Positions 37,772 through 47,490 of a stretch of 64,000 bases of DNA are shown here, piece by piece. A model generated the notes under the pieces. That model ran no database searches. It saw nothing but the letters and a program-made list of their open reading frames with translations, and had not been told where the DNA came from. The translations under genes and the position numbers were made by a program. Within the stretch, counting starts at the first letter, position 1. Every line of letters starts with the position of its first letter. The stretch comes from Asticcacaulis currens (GTDB lineage: Bacteria > Pseudomonadota > Alphaproteobacteria > Caulobacterales > Caulobacteraceae), in NCBI RefSeq assembly GCF_028550395.1, contig NZ_JAQQKW010000004.1, positions 352,760 to 416,759 on the forward strand, read 5' to 3'.

Positions 37772-38620
37772 TCAGGCCAGTTGGCACAGGTCCAGTTCGC
37801 TGAAATCGCCATAGTCGAGGTTTTCGCCGCCCATGGCCCAGATGAACGCATAGTTGGAAGTTCCCGCCCCGCAATGGATCGACCACGGCGGGCAGATAAT
37901 GGCGTCTTCATTGGCGGCGACGAGGTGGCGCGTGTGGCCCGGCTGACCCATGAAGTGAAACACGCGGTCGCTTTCACCCATCTGAAAATAGAAATAGGCC
38001 TCCGAGCGGCGGTCGTGCAGGTGCGGCGGCATGGTGTTCCACACATTGCCGGGCTTGAGCAGGGTCAGGCCCATCAGCAACTGCGCCGAACGGCAGACGC
38101 GCGGCACGATCAGTTGATGGATGATGCGGTCGTTCGAGGTCTGAAGGCTGCCGCGTTCCAGCGGGTGACTCCCCGACAGCGGTATGTGCCGGGTGGGATA
38201 GCTGACATGCGACGGGGTCGAGGCGAGGTAGAAGCGCGCCGGGGTCGCGGCGTCCACGCTTTCAAACGTCACCTCGCCCGTATCCGCGCCGATATAGAGG
38301 GCATCGAGCGGGCTCAGCGCATAGGCGACCCCCTCAACGCGCACCGTACCCGCACCGCTGCCGACATTGACCACACCCATTTCGCGGCGCGCCAGAAAGG
38401 ACGAGCCGGCGGCCGAGGCAGGCTCGTTCACCACGGGCAGGGCGACGCGCTGCTGCACCGGGGCGGCCCCGCCGATCACGAGGCGTTCCTGATGCAAGTA
38501 GTTCAGCCTGACCGCTTCGGGCGCGAACAGGCCGCTGATCAGGTAGCGGTCGCGCAGGGTCTGCGTATCGGCAAGCGCCAGCTGATCAGGGTGGGTGGCG
38601 TAATAGGTTTTTTCAAACAT
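37772..38620 (-). CDS. kduI: 5-dehydro-4-deoxy-D-glucuronate isomerase
   Basis: A 282-aa bicupin isomerase. It converts 4-deoxy-L-threo-5-hexosulose uronate, the unsaturated monomer from pectate lyase action, to 3-deoxy-D-glycero-2,5-hexodiulosonate. The start [13 protein letters not shown] and the metal-binding segment [16 protein letters not shown] are diagnostic. The N-terminal extension in the same frame up to 38701 overlaps the upstream lyase gene and is not used. It follows the oligogalacturonate lyase gene after two bases and is last in a leftward pectin operon. KduD, the next enzyme, is not in the window. Confidence 0.93.
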   Translation of the reverse strand: MFEKTYYATHPDQLALADTQTLRDRYLISGLFAPEAVRLNYLHQERLVIGGAAPVQQRVALPVVNEPASAAGSSFLARREMGVVNVGSGAGTVRVEGVAYALSPLDALYIGADTGEVTFESVDAATPARFYLASTPSHVSYPTRHIPLSGSHPLERGSLQTSNDRIIHQLIVPRVCRSAQLLMGLTLLKPGNVWNTMPPHLHDRRSEAYFYFQMGESDRVFHFMGQPGHTRHLVAANEDAIICPPWSIHCGAGTSNYAFIWAMGGENLDYGDFSELDLCQLA

Positions 38621-38622
38621 GA

Positions 38623-39993
38623 TCAGCCGGTCGCCCCCGGCCGGGCATCGACCGCATAGACGTGATTGGCGCCGTGCATGTTGGAGACGAAGACCAGCCA
38701 TTGGCCATCGGGTGTAAAGCGCAGATTGGGCTCAAGGCGGTAGTCGTGCGCCGCCATATCGACCAGCCGCGTCGCCCTGAACTTTTCAATGGTGATCAGG
38801 TCCGCATCATAGGAGGGCAGGTCGGCATCGACGATGGTTTCGGCCTCCAGCAGCGAAATCCATTTGCCGTCCGGTGCGTGGGCCACCATGTCGGCATCGC
38901 CGCCGTCCGAGGCAAAGGTTTTATTATCGGGCGCAATGTTGAAGTGCACGCCCCAGTCGTTGGCCTCCAGCCGCTTCCAGACGCGCTTGCCGGTGGCGAG
39001 TTCAAGGCCCGCCACCCAGAAGACCTGACCGCGCGGCGTTTGCAGGTCGTACCACAACCATTTGCCGTCGTGGCTGAAGAATTCGTGGCCCCAGATCTCC
39101 ATATTCATGCTGCGGGTGTGCGCACTTTTCAGCCCTGTGCCGTCGGATCGGATGAGCTTGATGCGATCCACGCGGTGCCACGGCCCTTCCATGCAGAAGC
39201 GGATCAGGGTCGGGTCGGTTGGTGAAAACTGGGCGTGACCGATCCACTCCTCGGTTTTAAACAGGACGCGTCGCGCCTGTGTTTTGAGGTCGATAGTGAA
39301 CAGCTCCGCCGGCACGCGCGCCGCCCAGCGTTCCAGCATCCGCACGCCCTTGGCCTTGGCGAAGTTGAGCGGTTTGCCGTCCGGCCCCAGCGCCGCATAT
39401 TCGGCCTGACCGAACTTTTCCAGCGAGCCCTTGTCCTTGGGCTGTAAGGGCTTGGCGCCATAGGCGACCTGACCCAGAAGAAGGGTGTCATCGGCATTGG
39501 AACCGGTGATGCGCCCGGCCGGGATGCGCGTCAGCTTGCGCACCGTTTTGGTGTCCACATGGATGGCGTAGAGCGTCTTGGGGCGGTCCTCGGCCTCGCC
39601 CTCACCGGGGTCGGTGACGGCATAGACCGCTTCGCGCGTGGTGCGCATCATGAACAGGAGCTCGTTATCATTGCCCTTGACGAGCAGGCTGGTCTTCCAG
39701 TCGCTCAGGCGCACGGCCACAATGCCCGACGGCGACTTGATCACCATAAGATCGCCCTGGGGCGTATAGACCGGGCGATAGAAGTAAAGCACGCCAGAGC
39801 CGTCTTCGTCGGAGATTCGGATCACGCGGCGACCCGTCTTCGGGTCGGTGAATTGGCGCGGGATCGGCCCTTGCGGGGCGGGGGCAGGTGTCGCCGGGGT
39901 TTGCGCCTGCGTGGCCTGTCCCACGACCAGAGGCAGCAGGGCCGAGGCCCCCCACAGGCCCTTCAACGCGGCGCGGCGGGTCGAATCCGACAT
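38623..39993 (-). CDS. ogl: Oligogalacturonate lyase, PL22 family
   Basis: A 456-aa beta-propeller lyase that cleaves short oligogalacturonates to unsaturated monomers. The family phrases [36 protein letters not shown] and [17 protein letters not shown] are visible, and histidines in these segments are candidate manganese ligands. The N-terminus has a twin-arginine-like signal ([20 protein letters not shown]), so it is probably periplasmic, whereas enterobacterial PL22 is cytosolic. The start at 39993 has TAAGGAG nine bases upstream. It follows the GH105 fusion gene after ten bases. Confidence 0.87.
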   Translation of the reverse strand: MSDSTRRAALKGLWGASALLPLVVGQATQAQTPATPAPAPQGPIPRQFTDPKTGRRVIRISDEDGSGVLYFYRPVYTPQGDLMVIKSPSGIVAVRLSDWKTSLLVKGNDNELLFMMRTTREAVYAVTDPGEGEAEDRPKTLYAIHVDTKTVRKLTRIPAGRITGSNADDTLLLGQVAYGAKPLQPKDKGSLEKFGQAEYAALGPDGKPLNFAKAKGVRMLERWAARVPAELFTIDLKTQARRVLFKTEEWIGHAQFSPTDPTLIRFCMEGPWHRVDRIKLIRSDGTGLKSAHTRSMNMEIWGHEFFSHDGKWLWYDLQTPRGQVFWVAGLELATGKRVWKRLEANDWGVHFNIAPDNKTFASDGGDADMVAHAPDGKWISLLEAETIVDADLPSYDADLITIEKFRATRLVDMAAHDYRLEPNLRFTPDGQWLVFVSNMHGANHVYAVDARPGATG

Positions 39994-40003
39994 GGGGTAC
40001 TCC

Positions 40004-42253
40004 TTACGGTACAGGTTTAAAGCTGAAGGTCTGCGTCCTGACGAAGGCGTCCCACGCCTCGCGCGATTTGAAATCAAGCCCGCCGTCCCAGGCCGATCCC
40101 ATGTAATAAACGAAGGGCGTACCCGGCGTGACGCGCACCAGAATCAGATAGTTTTCAGCGTCTTCGGTAAAGCCTTCGACCATGGCCGGATCGACGGCGA
40201 TGGTGATGCCGATATGGCCGTGATCGCCGACGTCCGGCTCCCAGAAGCTCAGCAGACCGTTTTTGGCGTCCTTCGTCACCACGCCCGACCCGGCGTCGCT
40301 CTTACGCTTGTTGATGCCGATGCCGACGATCAGCGGGTCTTGGGTGTCCGAGCGCAGCGTTGAGGTCATGCGCGTGAAGTTCGACCCCAGCGGTAGGGAG
40401 AAGGTGCGCGTCTCCCACACCTTTCGCACCACATCGACAGGCCAGGGACGGTAATCGACGCTGAACTTCGCCTCATCGCCGCCGGTCTTGTCGATGCGGT
40501 AGGTCGAGAAGTTGCGCGAGGTCCACAGCTTGTTGTCGTACCAGATGCCAAGCCCGCCCGCGCCGCGTCCGCGCCCGACATCGTAATAATCGAGCCCTTC
40601 ACCGCGGTCGGTGTGGTAGTTGGGGAATTTCAGTTGCCGGTCCATGAAGGGATAGCGCACGCGCTTGGCCCACACGTCGATGCCGGAACCCGACGGCGCT
40701 TCGCGCGCTTCCAGCGCCGGGCCGTAGATGCGGTGCGCCACGCGGTCATTTTCCCACAGGAGGTCATCGAGGCGATCCGGCGCAAAGCGGGCGACGGCGC
40801 GCGGCGTCTGATCAGCGGGTGGTGTCAGCTTTTCAACCGGGGCCGGGCGTTTCAGCGTCGCCGGATCGTAGGCGAGGGCGCGGGTCGCCTTCATCTCGGC
40901 ATCGCGGCGCGCTTTTTCGGCGTCCCCGACGACGGTCACCGGCGCAATGGGTTGCGGCGTGGTGGCGAAGATGGCGTCCTCGCCGTCGCGCGGCAGGGGC
41001 GCTTCGGGCAGGGCCTGTGGCGGCTCATTGAGGTCCATCACCTCGATCCCGGCCAGCAGATAGGCCCCGGTGGCATAGGGGCCGACATCGGTGTCTTTGG
41101 TTGGCACCGGGCGGTCGCCGGTCTTTTGCGCCGCGCCGATCAGGCCATTGGGCAGGACGTGGCGATTGAGCGCCGCCCAGCCCTTCGTCACTGCCGGCTG
41201 ATAGGTAGCACGATCGAGCAGTCCGTGATTAATGCCCCAGGCCAGCGCATAGACGAAGAAGGCCGAGCCGGAGGTTTCGGCTTCGGGATAACCTTTCGGG
41301 TCATTGAGGTCGCTGCGCCACAGGCCGTCGGCCTGCTGCAATTCGATCAGCCGGCTGGCCATCTTCTTGAAAATATCGACATAGAAGGCGCGGCCTTCAA
41401 ACTCGGCGGGCATGGCCTCCAGCACACGCACCAGCCCCCCCATCACCCAGCCATTGCCGCGCGCCCAGTAGATGGGTTTGCCGCTGGTGCCGAGATGGCT
41501 TTCGTCCTTGAAACGCTCATCGCGCAGGAAGAGGCGGTCCTGTTCGACCCACAAACGCGCCGCCGTGCGTCGCCATTCCCTGTCCATGGCCTTGAGGTAT
41601 TTGGGGTCGCCGGTCAGGGCCGATTGTCGCGCCAGCACCGGCGGGGCCATGAACAGGGCGTCGCTCCACCACCAGATCAGGGCCTCGGTCTCCTGCGGGC
41701 GGTTGAGGTGCGGCACCATGTAATCGAGGCGCTGTTGCAGGGGCATAATGACGCCCGGCTGCCCCCGGCGCGCATAGAGTTCCTGATAGAGGTCGCCAAT
41801 GGCCAGCTCGTCGGCATTGAGCATCAGACGCTCGGCCCGCGCGCCGCGAAAGGCGTAGTTATAATGCTCCGCTGTGGCGGTCAGAAAGCGCAGCGTGTCG
41901 GGATTATCGCTGATCCGCGCCAGTCGGCCCGCGCCGACATAGAAGGTGGCGGCCACCCAGTTGGAGGAAATTTCAGAGAGGTTGGAGCCCGTCGAAAGCT
42001 GGATCGGGCGGCGGCTCATATCGGCGATCTGAGCGGTGGCGACGTATTCGAGCACGGGCAGGACCGCCTGACGGCTCGGTACCCGGTCCGGGGCAAAAGC
42101 GGTATCAGGACGCTTCGGCAGGGTCAGCCAGCGCGCTTCGATCCCGGCCACGGGGGTTGTCTGCGGCGCATCGGCGGCCACAACCGATGAGGCCAGAAGG
42201 GCGCTCATGACCAGCGACAGGGTGGCGTGTTTCAGGCGCGGGTGCAAGGTCAT
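40004..42253 (-). CDS. GH105 unsaturated uronyl hydrolase fused to DUF4861 domain
   Basis: A 749-aa exported protein (signal LSLVMSALLASSVVAADA). Residues about 50-430 form an (alpha/alpha)6 barrel of GH88/GH105 type with WWWSDALFMAPPVLA (catalytic Asp), YWARGNGWVMGGLVRVLE and ETSGSAFFVYALAWGI. These enzymes remove the unsaturated uronic acid left by lyases on rhamnogalacturonan or pectin fragments. Residues about 500-749 match the DUF4861 pattern (YDVGRGRGAGGLGIWYDN, GIGINKRKSDAGSG); this domain is of unknown function but recurrent in pectin loci. It is first in the operon with the lyase and kduI genes, 84 bases after the TonB receptor gene. Confidence 0.85.
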   Translation of the reverse strand: MTLHPRLKHATLSLVMSALLASSVVAADAPQTTPVAGIEARWLTLPKRPDTAFAPDRVPSRQAVLPVLEYVATAQIADMSRRPIQLSTGSNLSEISSNWVAATFYVGAGRLARISDNPDTLRFLTATAEHYNYAFRGARAERLMLNADELAIGDLYQELYARRGQPGVIMPLQQRLDYMVPHLNRPQETEALIWWWSDALFMAPPVLARQSALTGDPKYLKAMDREWRRTAARLWVEQDRLFLRDERFKDESHLGTSGKPIYWARGNGWVMGGLVRVLEAMPAEFEGRAFYVDIFKKMASRLIELQQADGLWRSDLNDPKGYPEAETSGSAFFVYALAWGINHGLLDRATYQPAVTKGWAALNRHVLPNGLIGAAQKTGDRPVPTKDTDVGPYATGAYLLAGIEVMDLNEPPQALPEAPLPRDGEDAIFATTPQPIAPVTVVGDAEKARRDAEMKATRALAYDPATLKRPAPVEKLTPPADQTPRAVARFAPDRLDDLLWENDRVAHRIYGPALEAREAPSGSGIDVWAKRVRYPFMDRQLKFPNYHTDRGEGLDYYDVGRGRGAGGLGIWYDNKLWTSRNFSTYRIDKTGGDEAKFSVDYRPWPVDVVRKVWETRTFSLPLGSNFTRMTSTLRSDTQDPLIVGIGINKRKSDAGSGVVTKDAKNGLLSFWEPDVGDHGHIGITIAVDPAMVEGFTEDAENYLILVRVTPGTPFVYYMGSAWDGGLDFKSREAWDAFVRTQTFSFKPVP

Positions 42254-42263
42254 GGGAAACGTC

Positions 42264-42301
42264 CTTAAAAAGGGTCCGGCCCCGGATGAAGGGGGCCGGA
42301 C
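42264..42301 (-). terminator. Terminator or attenuator between TonB receptor and GH105 genes
   Basis: Arms GTCCGGCCCC (42274-42283) and GGGGCCGGAC (42292-42301) pair over ten bases. On the minus strand the stem is followed by CCTTTTTAAG, a short U-run. It lies between the receptor gene and the GH105 fusion gene in the same direction, so it may reduce read-through rather than end the operon fully. Confidence 0.65.
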
Positions 42302-42337
42302 TCAGTTACGGGCAAAGTTACGCGTACTTAAAAGGGT

Positions 42338-45300
42338 TTAGAAGGTCGTGATGATACCGAAGTAATAACGGCGACCATAGTAGAGGGTATCGAACACATA
42401 GGGCGTACCATTGCCGACATTGCGGTATTCCTCCGGCGAATAACGCGTCACCGTATCATCGAGCAGGTTCTTGCCTTCGGCAAACAGTTCGAGCTTCTTG
42501 TTGACCTTATAGGACATGCGCGCATCCAGAGACTTCGAGCCGTTCTTGTAGATGGGGGTCACGGTCTTGAAGTAGCTGGTCGCGCCGCCATAGGGCTCAA
42601 GGTTGATGCCGAGCGCCTGTTGGGTCGCTTCGTTCGGCACGCGGTTGGCGCTTTCGCTGGCGTCCATGCGATCATAATAGAAGTCGCGCTTTTGATAGGC
42701 GACGCGGGCGTTGAGACGGCCGTCATCGTACCAGAGATTGACGTTGTAGTAGTAGTCGGACTGGCCGCGCGGCGGCAGGGCCTTGCCGGTGATCGGGTCA
42801 ATCGCCGTATTGGCGGCGTTCGACTCGGTCTTGGAATAGTTGAAGCCCGCGCCTGTATATCGCAGATACCACGGCAGGTAGGTGAAGGCGGTCTTCGCAG
42901 ACACTTCGAAACCGGTTTGCTTGAGCCCGCCGGGACCATCTTCAAAAGTATCGGCGATGTACTTGGTGCCCTCAAGCTCGTACTCCGGCAGGGTGACGTT
43001 TTCGGGACGCTGCGTCTTTACGTCGATGCTGTAGGAGGCCACAGACACCTGCGTGTCCTTGTTGGGATACCATTCCAGCGACAGGTTGGAGGTGGTGGCC
43101 TCATAACCCTTCAGCTCCGGATTGCCGATACGACCCGAGCAGCGGGTAGCGCTCGAAGCGGTAGGGTCTTCGGTGTCCGGGTCACCGTCGTCGAAATAGC
43201 CGGGATTATTGGCATAGAAGTTGAGCAGGGCCTGATCGAGCTTATAGCAGTTGGCCGCACTCGTCCCGGTCAGGTTGGTCATGCTGGGGCGCGCGCGCTG
43301 CTTGGCAATCGAATAGCGCACGACCACCTGATCCTCGATCGGCCAGACGGCCAGGTTGAAGCTCGGCAGGAAGTCTTCCGACTGGCGGTCGATCTGACTG
43401 ATGCGGCGCGACACAAAAACGTCGGTATAGGGGGCCGGATTGTTGGCCGAAACCTTGGTCGTATCGAGCGTGCGGTTATAGAAGTTGATCGAAGGTGCGG
43501 CATGCACCTCGATGCGCTGATAGCGGAAGCCGAGATTGCCCATCACCGGCATACCGAACAGACGGGTTTCGAAATCGCCCATCAGATAGGCCGAGGTCGT
43601 GTCTTCTTCAGTCGAGTAGCTGGGGCGGGTATAGGTCTTGCCGTCCGACGCGATACATTCGTACAGGCAGTTCAGATTGTGGTGGCTGAGGTCGGCATAT
43701 TTGCCAAGCGTGCCGAAGAAGCTGTCGAAGTCGAACGCCGTCCACGAATTGATCAGGGCCCCGCGGTCCGGCATGCCTTCGAAATAGTTGGCGCCCGGCA
43801 TCTTGATGATGCTGTTCTGCAGCAGTTCGCGATACTGGGCCGGGGTGAGCATATGCTCCTTTTCCAGACGGTCCTGACTGGTCGGGCTGGTCACAAGGGT
43901 GCGTGAGCCATACTGACAGTTTGCGCCGCTGACGCTGGGGTCGCACAGGCGGATATAGTCGAGGCTGCGGGCCCGCGACAGGGTGACGCCCGGTGCGATG
44001 TTAAACCCGCCCTCGCGCCACGTCTTGTTTTCGCGCGCCGTATGAGAGACGCCGAACTTGACCGTCTTTAGCGGGCCAAAATTATCGAAGAAGCGCGTCA
44101 CATCGAGTTGAAGGTTCAGCTCGTTATTCTTGTCGGCCTGCGGCGTGTATTCCAGACGCGCCGTGGTCGTCGGATTCTGGAAAACACCAGGACGCGGCGT
44201 CGCTCCGGCATTGTCGGCCGCAGTGGGGTAGAAGGCCGAAGGACTGCTCAGATCGACATTCGGCACCTCAAACGTCCACAGGCCGTTTTCCGGGATCATG
44301 TAAAAACGCGCCGAAGGGATGGAGGCGATGATCTTGAAGGCATCATCTTCGCGCTCGCCCTTGGCAAAGCCGTACTGGATGCGCCCCTTGGCGATCCACT
44401 GACCCTTTTTATAGTCGAGGCCGATCTGGGTGTAGTGCTGTTCATTGGTCCGCTGAATATCGCGCACCTGGCTGTCATAGTTCAGCGTGGTGACGCCATT
44501 GCCACGGATCAGATCGTACTGGGTAATGTAATGGTTGGCATTGACCACCACATTGCGCATGTTGGTGCTCAGCACACCCGCCGTCGAGGTCGAGCCGGAA
44601 GGCGCGATGATCTGAAGGTTATAGGCCTGAAAATCCTGTTTGCGGATATTGGGGTTGTAGGAGATGAAGCCGGTCAGGCTGTCGCTGAAACGATAGTCGG
44701 CGCGCAACTGGAACGAGGTGCGCGTATCGCGGCGGTTTTCACGCCGCATACGCGGCAACGACGGCGCATAGTCTTCCCACTGCGCATAGCAGTTCAGACG
44801 GCTGTTGATACCCGTCGTCGGCAGGGCCGCGCAGCCGGCCTTGGTGGTGACGGCGGCGGCCACCTTATCGTAGGGCGTGGTGAAGGTCTTTTCCGGCGAG
44901 TTGTCGTGATCGCCGGATGGCTGATAGCCGATCTGCTTGTCTGACACGCTGTTGAAATCGGTCGAAGTGCGCCCGTCGTCATAGGTGAAGTTGAACAGGA
45001 CCCCCAGACGGTTATCGAGGAATTTGCGCGTCAGGATGAGGTTGGCGCGCGGCGACCAGTTGCCGTCCAGGGTATTGCGCTGATACTGCAGATTGAATTT
45101 GTACAAAGGCTTGGCGAAGTCGAGACCGCCGCGCTGTTCGATCTTCACCGTGCCGCCGACGCCGCCGGGGCGCATATCGGCGGTCTGGCCCTTGATCACG
45201 TCCACGCTCTTGATCAGATCCGACGACATGTCGTTGAGGGCCGTTACGGAACGTCCGTTTTGCGAATCGGTCGGCAGCATGGACATGCCATCGACTTCGA

Positions 45301-45652
45301 TGCGGATCAGATCGGCGGTCTGGCCGCGAATGGTGAAGCCGCCCTGATCGCCGGAGTCGGTTACGTCGAGGGCCACACCGGCGATGCGCGCGATGGCCTC
45401 ACCGACGTTCTTGTCCGGGAAGTTGCCGACGTCGTCGGCGACGATGGAATCTTGAGCTGTCGCCGCGCGCTTCTTGCGGTTAATGGCCGACTGTTCGGCG
45501 CGGCGCGCACCCACGACGATCACTTCCTGAACGCCATCGGCAGCCGACGCGGCAGGTTGTGCGGTTTGCGTATTCTGGGCCAGCGCGGCACTGGCGGTAC
45601 TGAGCGCCAGAAGAGAGGCGCTGAACATAAGGGCGGTGCTTCTGAGTTTCAT
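42338..45652 (-). CDS. TonB-dependent outer-membrane receptor, pectin locus
   Basis: A 1104-aa receptor. The signal peptide ends at ASAALAQ. The TonB-box-like EVIVVGARR follows, then a plug domain with VGEAIARIAGVALD and FTIRGQTADLIRIEVDGM, and a long beta-barrel that ends in an aromatic residue pattern (YYFGIITTF). It belongs to the large Caulobacter/Xanthomonas type that imports oligosaccharides. Position between the PL10 pectate lyase gene and the GH105/lyase/kduI operon suggests uptake of oligogalacturonides or rhamnogalacturonides (inference). Confidence 0.93.
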   Translation of the reverse strand: MKLRSTALMFSASLLALSTASAALAQNTQTAQPAASAADGVQEVIVVGARRAEQSAINRKKRAATAQDSIVADDVGNFPDKNVGEAIARIAGVALDVTDSGDQGGFTIRGQTADLIRIEVDGMSMLPTDSQNGRSVTALNDMSSDLIKSVDVIKGQTADMRPGGVGGTVKIEQRGGLDFAKPLYKFNLQYQRNTLDGNWSPRANLILTRKFLDNRLGVLFNFTYDDGRTSTDFNSVSDKQIGYQPSGDHDNSPEKTFTTPYDKVAAAVTTKAGCAALPTTGINSRLNCYAQWEDYAPSLPRMRRENRRDTRTSFQLRADYRFSDSLTGFISYNPNIRKQDFQAYNLQIIAPSGSTSTAGVLSTNMRNVVVNANHYITQYDLIRGNGVTTLNYDSQVRDIQRTNEQHYTQIGLDYKKGQWIAKGRIQYGFAKGEREDDAFKIIASIPSARFYMIPENGLWTFEVPNVDLSSPSAFYPTAADNAGATPRPGVFQNPTTTARLEYTPQADKNNELNLQLDVTRFFDNFGPLKTVKFGVSHTARENKTWREGGFNIAPGVTLSRARSLDYIRLCDPSVSGANCQYGSRTLVTSPTSQDRLEKEHMLTPAQYRELLQNSIIKMPGANYFEGMPDRGALINSWTAFDFDSFFGTLGKYADLSHHNLNCLYECIASDGKTYTRPSYSTEEDTTSAYLMGDFETRLFGMPVMGNLGFRYQRIEVHAAPSINFYNRTLDTTKVSANNPAPYTDVFVSRRISQIDRQSEDFLPSFNLAVWPIEDQVVVRYSIAKQRARPSMTNLTGTSAANCYKLDQALLNFYANNPGYFDDGDPDTEDPTASSATRCSGRIGNPELKGYEATTSNLSLEWYPNKDTQVSVASYSIDVKTQRPENVTLPEYELEGTKYIADTFEDGPGGLKQTGFEVSAKTAFTYLPWYLRYTGAGFNYSKTESNAANTAIDPITGKALPPRGQSDYYYNVNLWYDDGRLNARVAYQKRDFYYDRMDASESANRVPNEATQQALGINLEPYGGATSYFKTVTPIYKNGSKSLDARMSYKVNKKLELFAEGKNLLDDTVTRYSPEEYRNVGNGTPYVFDTLYYGRRYYFGIITTF

Positions 45653-45757
45653 GGTGTTTAATCCCTTCCCATTGTGCGTCCCCGGATTGGTTTCCGGGTG
45701 GTGTGATTGGTGCGTTGAGGCGTGGCCACCGGTGTCATGCTGCGGCCGGAAAACCGT

Positions 45758-47071
45758 TTATCTCGGGTGTGTTTTTACCCAGTCGGCATAGGCATCGAGC
45801 GCCTTTTTGGGGCCGTTGCCGTACCAGGAATAGCCATTGCGACGGCCCTTGGAGATGTTATTGACATCGTCCTGTATCGACTTGTCCCAGTCGCCGAAGA
45901 TGGGCTTACCCGTCTGAATGTCGTAATTGCGCGACCAGATCGGCCCCGCCCCCGGCTTGTCGATCAGCTTGCGGCCCTCGTCCTTGCTGACCTCGGTAAA
46001 GGCCTTGTCGTAAATGGCGTGGGCTTTGAGCCAGTTGACGCCGGCATGGATGGCGGCGCGCACCTCCGGCGTGGGCTTCGGCTGACGCATCAGAAACAGC
46101 AGCACATCCGTGCTCTCAGAACTGGCCAGAGAGCGCATCTCGTAATTGCGCGCCGAAATGGGGGCGAGCGTCAAAGCATCGACCTGCTGCGGCCAGACGG
46201 TCTTTTGGCCGTTCACCATGATCTGAGCGTCGAGAATGGGGCGCAAGGCGCGCGCGGCAGCCTCACCGGCCTTGCGGCGCAGATCAGCGGGCACGAACGC
46301 AAAATCCGGCTTACCTTCGGCGATATCGGTCAGGAGCAGGGCGGCCTGCGCCACCGCATCGTCATTAAAGGTAATCCCGTCGTGGAAACCGCCTTCGAGC
46401 GGATAGTTCTGCGGCCAGCCGCCATTGGGATACTGCGCCATCAGCAGATAGGCGATGCCCTTGAGAATGCTGGCGCGGTAGGCGTCGCCATCCTTGCCGG
46501 GTATTTGCGCCTGCACGCGGCCCAAAAAGCGCATCTCCGTCCACGTCGCGCCATTGTCCAGCGTGCCGACAAAGGTCCAGAAGCGGTCGTGCGGGGCATC
46601 GAAACTGCCCGTATTCAGCTCCATCGTCTCCGCATTATTCCCAAAGCGCTGACCCCGCAGGCGTGGCGGTTTGGTGCGATCCTGATTCTTGCTCCAGCCG
46701 CCCGACGGGGTCTGGAAGCTTACAATCGTGTCGGCCATGGCGCGCGCTTCGGGTGTGGCGTACCAGGCGGCGTCCTTATTGAGCGCCATCTTGCCGCTGC
46801 CGGCGACGGGCGGCGGGGGCGGGGTTTCGCCAGGCTGAAGCTCGGCGGCCAGCGTCGCCTTGTCGAAGGCCATCTGCTTCTGTGAGCGCGCAATATACTC
46901 AGCCCACGCCGCACGTTGACTGGCCGGAAGCTCGCTGAGGCGGCTCGGCGTCACTTCCGGGGCCGGTGTATTGGTGCCGATCACGGCGGCGGCCGCAAAT
47001 TGAGGCGTGGCGGCAAAAGACAGGGCAAGACTCGCGGCGGAGATCAGGCCCACCCATCTGGCTGATGGCAT
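45758..47071 (-). CDS. pelA: Pectate lyase, PL10 family
   Basis: A 437-aa secreted lyase with a signal peptide ending near residue 28 (TPQFAAAAV). The PL10 (alpha/alpha) catalytic core is recognisable from GGWSKNQDR, NTGSFDAPHDRFWTF with the catalytic Asp region, WTEMRFLGRVQ, NGGWPQNYPL and ITFNDDA. It cleaves polygalacturonate by calcium-dependent beta-elimination, giving substrates for the neighbouring receptor, GH105 and PL22 enzymes. An N-terminal region (residues 40-100) with SQRAAWAEYIARS is also common in PL10. It lies 105 bases upstream of the TonB receptor in the same direction and may be co-transcribed. Confidence 0.92.
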   Translation of the reverse strand: MPSARWVGLISAASLALSFAATPQFAAAAVIGTNTPAPEVTPSRLSELPASQRAAWAEYIARSQKQMAFDKATLAAELQPGETPPPPPVAGSGKMALNKDAAWYATPEARAMADTIVSFQTPSGGWSKNQDRTKPPRLRGQRFGNNAETMELNTGSFDAPHDRFWTFVGTLDNGATWTEMRFLGRVQAQIPGKDGDAYRASILKGIAYLLMAQYPNGGWPQNYPLEGGFHDGITFNDDAVAQAALLLTDIAEGKPDFAFVPADLRRKAGEAAARALRPILDAQIMVNGQKTVWPQQVDALTLAPISARNYEMRSLASSESTDVLLFLMRQPKPTPEVRAAIHAGVNWLKAHAIYDKAFTEVSKDEGRKLIDKPGAGPIWSRNYDIQTGKPIFGDWDKSIQDDVNNISKGRRNGYSWYGNGPKKALDAYADWVKTHPR

Positions 47072-47490
47072 TTTCGTCCCTTTTATCGGAATGTATTTTT
47101 TAAAATAGATACTCTAAGCCCGGTGGGGTGTAAACGAAAATGCTCACTTTCGACGTATTTTTTGAAATTCTTTTCATTTGCGAAATAATGCGGCATTGCA
47201 GCGTAAATGGATGAAAAAAACTGTGGCTTTTTGGCCATTTTTTGATTGAACTTGCGCGTTCGTGAAGAAATCCCCCGGCCAAATACGGTTGCTATGGCGG
47301 GATGGCGGTATTATGAAAAGGGTAAATTCGGACCCTGAGCCGAAATTGAAAGGGCCTGAGCGGGAGTAAAACCGCTCTCCGGTGATACAAGATTACAAAT
47401 AAAGAGACTGCGCAGGCCGCCGTCCGGTTGTGGCGGGCCGCCCTAACGCGGCCGCAAGAACCCGCTGACCCCCCTACAGGAAGACCGCCC
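47072..47490. promoter_or_regulatory. Divergent promoter region, pelA and glycosidase-like gene
   Basis: This 419-base gap is A+T-rich in its left part. It contains the palindrome TGAAATTCTTTTCA (47163-47176), which resembles the TGAAA-N4-TTTCA core of enterobacterial KdgR sites, 92 bases upstream of pelA. A TTGAAC word near 47247 could be part of a promoter. No coding frame is supported. Confidence 0.4.

Noticed and set aside
40613..42190. 525-codon plus-strand frame
   Set aside because: Antisense to the GH105-DUF4861 gene and without any recognisable domain.
42620..43906. 428-codon plus-strand frame
   Set aside because: Antisense to the TonB receptor; composition is that of a shadow frame.
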